A stretch of 64,000 bases of DNA, taken from Thysanoteuthis rhombus (Eukaryota; Mollusca; Cephalopoda; Oegopsida; Thysanoteuthidae). The position numbers and the translations under genes are program-made. The notes below the pieces were generated by a model. It had not been told where the DNA came from. It did not search any database and saw only the letters and a list, made by a program, of their open reading frames with translations. Positions 57,470 to 64,000 of this stretch are shown here, piece by piece. The stretch is from assembly GCA_963457665.1 (NCBI GenBank), contig OY735215.1, positions 33,314,400 through 33,378,399 on the forward strand, in the 5' to 3' direction. The stretch's first letter is position 1; each line of letters begins with the position of its first letter.

Positions 57470-58340
57470 TAAATAAATAAAATTTAAACTTAAGTTTTTT
57501 TTTTTGTTTTTTTTAAGACCGCAGCCCTCTTTGCCTGCATTCTCTGTATCTTGCAATGCTCAGAATGTGATGTTATCTTGCAACTCTTTCTTCTTCCCAT
57601 TCACTTTATTCCGTTTTGTTTTCGTTTTTTTTTTTTTTTTTTTGGCTTCCAAGGTCCTCTTGAAGTGAACGAACAACTTGTTATTTTGGGACACCCCCCC
57701 GTTTCTTACCAACACCCGTCCAACCAACTGTCTTTTCCTTTCCTTTTTTTTTTTTTTTTTTTTCCCTTCCTTTTTCTTGGAGAGGAACTGAATTGCTGCT
57801 TGTTTGTTGTTTTGTAAACAGTTAAAAGTTTACTCTTCAAGTTTGGCTATTGAGTTTTCATTTTCTCTCTCTCTCTTTCTCTTTCTCAATTTGATATTGT
57901 TTTCGACAGTGTTGTTGGTTTTGTCAAAGTTATCCTCTGCCAACCATCATTAATTTTTGACTCGTATTTTCTTTCATCTCGATTCCAGTTGCCTTTCATC
58001 GCAACCACCCAGACCGTTTGACTACAGCAGCGAGCAAACAGCGCAGATCGGAAACAAAGCATAAGAATTCGGTCTTCCGCTAGCCGTAGAAGCTCTGGTG
58101 CCTTAATCAGTAGTGCAAATTGCCGTACATAGGCAAGCTTACGAGAAAGCGGAGACGCTGGTTCAAGTCGTACCTGAAGCTTTTCCTTTGTTTCTGATCG
58201 GCGCTGTTGGCTCCCTTCCAAAGACAGCTGGTCTGGGTAGTCACAACAAAAAGCAATTGGAATCGTGATGAAAGAAATTCAGCTAATTAAGAAATAAATC
58301 AGGATGATATTGCAGAGTGATTTAGATCCTTATTTGATTG
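57470..58340. other. Poly-T-rich block, then a GC-richer non-coding stretch
   Basis: T runs at about 57495-57514, 57626-57642 and 57747-57763 interleave with C-rich text. 57990-58230 is richer in CpG and opens a 111-codon minus-strand frame without known domain. On the minus strand a CAGGTACGA donor-like site lies at plus about 58168-58176. It may be transcribed, but nothing proves an exon. Confidence 0.4.
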
Positions 58341-58705
58341 GGCTACTGTGGCCTTATGCCAGACTAAGCTTAGCTATATAAATAATTATTTGGGCACCTG
58401 TAATACCATAATGGTCAGAAAGCTAGAAACAGTGAACTAATATAGGTCTAGTCCAAGGTGAACAAGCTTTAAGGTTGGGGGGGGGTCAACTACCTCCCCC
58501 AAATTGGGCAAAATAGTGTCATTTTCCAGCAAAGCAGTATAATTCAGGCTTAACCCTGTGGAACTTTGGGCAAATCAGGACATCTGTCCGTTAGCAAAAG
58601 AGTTCTCATACACTTACGAGTGTAGTGTGTTCAATCGTCATGGAGTGCTCCACTACCGTTGCCTTGTACCAGGCTGAGCCAAGCTTAGTCAATACACACC
58701 TACAT
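58341..58705 (+). mobile_element. SINE-like pieces
   Basis: GTGGCCTTATGCCAGACTAA then GCTTAGCTATATAAATAATT (58349-58392) and CCTTGTACCAGGCTGAGCCA with AGCTTAGTCAATAC (58662-58696) are two copies of a shared module. TGTGTTCAATCGTCATGG (about 58628-58645) contains a B-box-like core, with a weak A box upstream near 58587. Confidence 0.45.
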
Positions 58706-59329
58706 ACATTCATAAATGCATACATACTTGTGTGCATGTGGTTGGGCATGTGGTTCATACGTGTTTAGATAAGAAATGAATGTAAACATGTTTTAGGGAA
58801 ATAAAAAAAAAATGAAGAAATATAGACCCTAAGAGAGAGAGGTAGAAAAAAGGGAGAAAAAAAGAAAAAGAAAATGAGTTCATTAATTACCATTAAGACA
58901 TTTAATTTGGAGGAGCCTAATAGCATGGAAGCATTTCGGAGCTTGCACAACAATGACCTTGAACTGTTCGTGGATTGCCAACCCCACTTCAGCTCAATCC
59001 TTGGGAATCGCTTTACTTGACCCCCTTCAACCACCGAACCCCACCCCTAACCCTATCCCCCCACATAGATAAAAGCTTTGTTCATGTACAAATGTTCACT
59101 TTCTTTCTTTTTTTTTTTTCTTTCTTCTCGAACAACACTGAGCATCTCATGCACTTAATCCTGGGTATACTGGTGTGTCGATGTGAACGTGTGTCCCTTT
59201 TTCGGCCAGCTTGTCAACCAGCCACTTGGCCTGGAATCGCGTTTACATACACTGCATACACAACTGGAAGTGTGAACAGTGTCGAGCACTTCAGTCACTC
59301 GGGGTTTTTTCTTTTTGTTTTTTTTTTTA
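58706..59329. other. Non-coding, start of the low-complexity block
   Basis: CATACAT-type tract at 58697-58730, purine-rich run at 58800-58875, T/C run at 59098-59125. No gene supported. Confidence 0.4.
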
Positions 59330-59496
59330 ACTGTTGAACTTAAAACAGCTAAACGAAAGAAAGAAAGAAAGGAAGGAAGAGAGGAAGAGAGGGAGGGAGG
59401 GAGGGAAGGAAAAAAAGTTTTTTAAAAATTTCCAGAAAAAAAACACACACACACATACTACAAAAAAAACCCAAAAAACGGGGGTGGCGGAAAAAA

Positions 59497-59535
59497 AACA
59501 AACCAACAAACAAACAAACAAACAAACAAACAAAC
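59497..59535. repeat. AAAC tetranucleotide microsatellite
   Basis: AAACAAACC then CAAACAAACAAACAAACAAA-type repeat. Confidence 0.9.
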
Positions 59536-60631
59536 GTGAAAAAAAAGGAAGGGAAAGGAAAAGAAACACACCACCGACGAGGAGAGAGAAACATAACCGA
59601 TATACTTCTCCGAAACCCCGCAATTCTCTTGTTTTCTACGCCTCTCTCTTTGTTTGTGCCTCTCTTCTTCTTTTCCTCTTTTTTTTCTTTCTTCTTTTTT
59701 TTCTCTTTTTGTTTTGCGTGTTTGCATATGTGCTTCTCATTCTTACTGCTCACTGCATCAGCAAGCAAGCCAGCAAGCAAGCCAATGGCCTAGTTTTGCA
59801 CAAATTGTTAAAGTGCACCTGACCTATCACAAGTGGGCAGGCAGGCAGGCAGGCAAGCCGAGGGGGAAGTGCAGAGGGTGCAGGTTGGAGCGGGTGCGAG
59901 CAGCAGCAGCGGGTGCAAGGGGTTGTGGGAGGTGTGGAACTCTGGACGGCTGGGGGTGATATAGGTTTGGTCGTTTCAATTTTGCTCTCCTCTCTCTTTC
60001 TTTCCTTCTATTTCTCTCCCTCTCTCGTTCTCTCTCTCTCTCTCTCTCCTTGTGTCTTTATATATCTTTAAACTAAATGAATGCAAGTCGCCCTGGTGTA
60101 AGAGTACAGATAACCGCATAATTAAGCATGCAGCAGCAGCAGTTGACTAAACAGCAGCAGCAGCAACAGTAGCTGTTGTTGCTGCTGCATGAACAGACAT
60201 TACTCTGTGGTGCGGCGGTGTGCAGCAGCGGTGTTACAGCAGCAGCGGAAAAAAAAAGAAGAAAAAAAAGAAAAAGGAAAAGAAAGGAAGAAAAAAAAGA
60301 AAGGCATCATAATTCTCCTCCCCCCTTCCCTTCTCACCGTTATTATGTGACTCTTTCTCCTCCATTCCGTCGGCATCATCAGCAGCATCGTCATCGTCAC
60401 CATCACCACCATCAGCATCAGCATCAGCAGCACTACCATCATCATCATCATCATCATTATCAACAACAACAACAACAACAACAACAACAAGTCTTGTGCA
60501 TCATTTGTCGTTCAGTTGTACGTTATTATCGCAGTTTTTGCCCAGTTACTCTCTCGCAAAGGAAGAGTAAGAAAGAGCTCGTTATATCCATAGTTTAGTT
60601 TCAATACTTTATACTTTACTTCAACTTACAA

Positions 60632-60770
60632 TACGCACGCACGCGCACGTACACACACACATACACACACACACATACACACACATACATACATACACAC
60701 ATACATACACGCTCCCACTCACACTACACACAAACACGCGCGCGCGCGCACACGCACACAAACGTACACA
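60632..60770. repeat. CA/CG microsatellite with a CGCGCG core
   Basis: ACGCACGCACGCGCACGTAC then CA-rich text with CATACATACA steps, and ACACGCGCGCGCGCGCACAC (about 60733-60752). The alternating purine-pyrimidine run is CpG-dense for this window. Confidence 0.9.
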
Positions 60771-61198
60771 TCTAGCCGATTCCATTTTCTTCTACATATC
60801 CGTATTCGATAACAACCAACGTATGTATATCCGTAATATGTATGCGTGTACGTTATTGTATCGTACACCCATGGTTGCATACAAAAACATGCGCACCATA
60901 CCCACCCATCACCCATCACATTCACGCTCTCATCCTAAAACACTTACATACGTTTTTATATAACCGCCCGCAAAAAAAAAAAAAAACAGGGAAAAAGAAA
61001 AGAAAAATCAGTTTCTTTTAAACATATATATATATATAAATATATATATATCCTCTGCAAACTTGAGATGTCCGTTGCAGCTTCAAAAAAATCAAACATT
61101 ACTAATGCTGTCGTTGTTGTTATTACCACTACCAGCACCACCACCACTACTACTACTAAAATAGTATCACTCCCCCCTCTACTATTTCTCCTACTATT

Positions 61199-61241
61199 CG
61201 GGCACTAGTATTACTACTACTACTACTACTACTACTACTAA
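61199..61241. repeat. ACT trinucleotide microsatellite
   Basis: About ten CTA/ACT units. Confidence 0.9.
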
Positions 61242-61995
61242 TGCTATCATCAGAGTGATTGTACCAACATCAACGGCTATACACATTACACAACTCAAGT
61301 ATAACTTTTGTTCAGTTCAACTGGCAGAGTGCGAGGGAAAAAAAAAAGAAAGAGAGAGAGAAAGACAAAGAAAGGAAAAGAAAGAAAGAAAGAAAAAGAG
61401 AGTGCCGGTGCGTGTAATAATAATTTTTGAATTATCCTTGCTTCTTCTTCATCAATTACAATTATCTTCGTTTTTTTTTTTTTGTTTTTTTTTTGGAAAA
61501 AGGTCCGGGAATTTAAAAAAAATTTTTTTTCAAATCTAAAAAAAAAAGAAAGAAAACAGAGAGAAAAGTGAGAGAAAGAGAGACAGAAAGAGTAAAGAAA
61601 AGGGAGTATTAAGAGAGAAAATAACAACAACAACAACAACAACAACAAATAAATTCATCTCCAGAGAACCACACCTAACTTAGGACTACAACAACAAACC
61701 AGAACCAGAGTTGTTGTGTTGTTTATTTGTTTTGTTTTTTTTCAAAAAAAAAAAGAAAAGGAATATATTTTTTAAACTGAGTACGGAAAAAAAAGAATCG
61801 AGCAAATTGAAGGTTAACTTTTTAATAGAAAACCTGCAACCAACAGATATACTAACGACAACAATCAACAAGCAAAACTCCTTTTTCCTAATTAATTATT
61901 GTTTTTATTTATTCGCGACAACAAGTCCAGTTTTTTTTCCTTCTTCTTCTTCGTCCGTCTTTATTCCGTGTCCTCCTGAGTGCTGCACATCAGCG

Positions 61996-62001
61996 GTAAG
62001 C
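61996..62001 (+). promoter_or_regulatory. Candidate splice donor
   Basis: CAGCG followed by GTAAGC fits the donor consensus (AG|GTRAGT-like) except for C at the second-to-last exon position. It lies where the low-complexity block gives way to ordinary AT-rich intron-like sequence. Confidence 0.35.
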
Positions 62002-63040
62002 ATATTTTAGGGTAACTCACAACTTCAACTTCTGTAATTTTACTAATTCTACTTCTTTCTTCCTTCTCCTCTGTGACTGTTGTGTACTGATATAAGTTCC
62101 GAAGAATTTCGGAAACTGCTCTTCCTTCTTTATTTTTCTATTGTCATTATTCTTTTTAATTGTGCAAAAAGAAAAACTTATTTAATTTGATCAAAATTCT
62201 TAAGGTGTGTCATGTGCCGACGTGATTTGTGTCTCTGTCGTCACTCTGAACTTTCTGCAGTCTATTTACTTTGAAACAATACAAGGCAAGATTTTGATTT
62301 CATTTGAGCATATGAGTAAATCTAATTGAGATATGTGTCATCATCATCAGCTACCGATCTGTTCGCTTTGGTCTTACCAAAAAGTCCAGTTTGTTTTATG
62401 GAATGAACTGTGAATCTTCCTTTACGCAATCGAACTTACACGTTACGTTTAACAATAAACTTGCCTTTCTTTCTTCTCTCTCACATTCATCATAGCCAAA
62501 AGGGGGAGTGGTTAAGGGAAACAACTAGGCTATTTCTAAGCTTCTTCAATATTCTTTGGATTAATTCTGGCAGTATATTTCTCTTTTAGACAACCAGGAC
62601 GAAGTTCGATGGGAAGTCCGGAAAAGTTATACTCACTAGTTATTTTTATGGCCATGAGGACAGAGATTATTGGCACAACAACAACAATATTTTCAGTGAT
62701 ATTAATTGGCTAATGCTTTTGTAACTGAACGTTCAAGATATTTCATTCTACTCAAGGATATTTTTGTTTTAGAATCACAAGCGTTTTATTCATTTGAACA
62801 TACATGCGTACATACGTGTATGTGTGCGTGTATAAACGCCAAAATGTAGATAGTAAAAATCTTAATTTAGTTCCGTCTGGCACATGAACAAACAAGAGAA
62901 GATCATGTTGTACTACTCTTGCGTGTGAAGAGGGCGTGCCTACTTTGAAAATCAGCTTTCAAAATCATATATTTTACCTGGGATTGAGTACTAGATTTGA
63001 TGTTGATGTCAGTGTCAAATATACAATTACCTCAGCCAGT
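62002..63040. other. Intron-like non-coding DNA
   Basis: No repeat family recognised. TTTCTCTTTTAG at about 62578-62589 is acceptor-like and precedes ACAACCAGGACGAAG, but no reading frame downstream is convincing. Confidence 0.4.
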
Positions 63041-63047
63041 TAAACAG

Positions 63048-63118
63048 GATATATATGTATAAATATATATATTTATATATATGTATAATATGCATATTTA
63101 TATATATATAAATATATA

Positions 63119-63168
<50 letters not shown>
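63048..63168. repeat. TA microsatellite
   Basis: Compound TA/TTTA repeat grading to pure TA at about 63119-63168. Confidence 0.95.
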
Positions 63169-63170
<2 letters not shown>

Positions 63171-64000
63171 GTGGGTGGCTGGCTGCATGTGTGTGTATGC
63201 TTACTATTCTCGTAATAACAATATAATACCAGTACATCTAAAGTACTATAAATATATGTACAGATAGATGCAGATATAATATATTACACATACATGCATA
63301 TAGTACTTACTAGTATTGCAAAAGTTAGTAATGGCAGGTGTGTTCCTTTTGACTTAAGCTCATAGTAAACATGTTCAAATGACTAACAGTGGATTTTTAT
63401 ACCTTCTTCTATGTTGCTTTCCAACTTATATTATCATATCTGAAATGATTTAATTAAACAAGTTTTTTGTCCTTGGTCAATAGGATTTGTCCATCAATTA
63501 ATAAACTTAACATTGGCACGTCACCAAAACACTGATATTTTAAACTCATCAGTCATTATTTCTCTTTTAATTTACCACCAATTAAGAACTGCTCCAATAC
63601 AAGTAATGATAACTATTGAATAAAGTATCCAAGAGCGAGGCTGACATGGATACCAAAGGGAGAAACACGTGCACACGTGCCATTTTCTATATAAAGGTTC
63701 CGAAGAAATGACTTATTACTATTATTAGCTGATTGGAGTGTGATTTATTAACGAAGTGACTCTCTGTTGCAGTGATTCTTCCGGTTTTCCTAAAAATGAA
63801 CAAAACTTACTGCCTTGTATTTTTAATGTCAATCCAAGTACAAATATAGGGAGAGAGAGAAGGCCAAGTAGCAATGAGCAACACGTATTTTTCTTGTCTT
63901 TTCACAGCCCCATAGATTAAAGGTTTTTTTTCAAGATTATACAATACAACTTTCTCAGTTCTTGATACAAAATAGTCAAACGGATTTGAGGCTGATAAAA
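63169..64000. other. Non-coding, nothing recognised
   Basis: AT-rich sequence to the end of the window; AGGGAGAGAGAGAAGG near 63849. No supported feature. Confidence 0.45.

Larger units (their letters stand above)
59330..61995 (+). other. Candidate promoter and 5' non-coding exon region
   Basis: This block differs from the rest of the window. It holds GAAA/GGAA purine runs (59350-59410, 60247-60303, 61335-61400), an AAAC repeat (59497-59535), GCAGGCAGGCAGGCAGGCAG and a GC-rich CAG-bearing patch (59836-59960), a CT repeat (about 59987-60050) followed by TTTATATATCTTTAAA (60056-60071), CAG/CTG clusters (60128-60250), CAT and CAA trinucleotides (60370-60490), CpG-bearing CA repeats (60632-60770), and CTA repeats (61200-61240). 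At 61991 it ends CAGCGGTAAGC, a good donor context. Such trinucleotide- and CpG-rich composition is typical of first exons and 5' leaders of large neural or regulatory genes. The exon itself is inference. Long frames here (140-162 codons of Lys/Arg, His, Gln runs) look like translated low-complexity sequence. Confidence 0.4.

Noticed and set aside
57886-58221. 111-codon minus-strand frame in a GC-richer patch
   Set aside because: No recognised domain; possible exon only by a donor-like CAGGTACGA, which is too weak alone.
59334-59822. 162-codon Lys/Arg/Thr-rich frame
   Set aside because: Composed of GAAA, GGAA, AAAC and T/C homopolymer translations; no domain, and the opposite strand is equally open.

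Overview
This window looks like intergenic and intronic DNA of a large, repeat-rich metazoan genome. A mollusc, and most likely a coleoid cephalopod such as an octopus, fits best. The reasons are strong AT bias, many TA, TG and GATA microsatellites, abundant tRNA-derived SINEs, CR1/RTE-type LINE 3' ends, mariner, Tc1 and hAT-like remnants, and no bacterial-style gene packing. The taxon is an inference from the repeat landscape; no diagnostic host gene is present. I found no intact protein-coding host gene, no tRNA or rRNA gene and no CRISPR. Almost every open frame over 60 codons is either translated microsatellite or random sequence, and several only open at non-ATG codons.

Layout. 0-15 kb: a decayed LINE reverse transcriptase, a TG microsatellite, a LINE 3' end with a GAT-repeat tail, SINE-like pieces, a 42-bp-arm hairpin, an internally deleted mariner element, and two diverged satellite-like arrays (12.4-13.1 and 13.5-14.0 kb). 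15-30 kb: a second LINE 3' end in the opposite orientation, a repeated ~310-bp unit, tRNA-like SINEs, a very long TA tract sitting inside an interspersed repeat, and a 977-bp nested foldback element (27.6-28.6 kb). 30-47 kb: SINE pairs in inverted orientation, hAT-type MITEs with 8-bp target duplications, a Tc1 transposase scrap, a pogo/psq-type helix-turn-helix fragment (minus strand, ~42 kb), and a decayed copy of a multicopy invertebrate gene family that carries a DTDVLVLL motif (45.3-46.8 kb). 50.1-53.6 kb: a ~3.5-kb minisatellite of 29-bp units. 54-57 kb: SINEs and one MITE inserted inside another. 57.5-62 kb: a compositionally distinct block, richer in GC and CpG and full of trinucleotide and homopurine/homopyrimidine runs, ending at a good splice-donor-like GTAAG. 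It could be the first non-coding exon and promoter region of a plus-strand gene that continues beyond the window.

One interspersed family, called repeat A here (about 400-450 bp, no recognised coding capacity), occurs at least 12 times in both orientations and is the commonest dispersed element in the window. The strongest leads are the 29-bp minisatellite, the nested foldback element, the nested MITEs, the candidate 5' exon region, and the repeat B copies, which carry AT-rich tracts at one conserved internal position. No previously undescribed multi-gene system could be supported.
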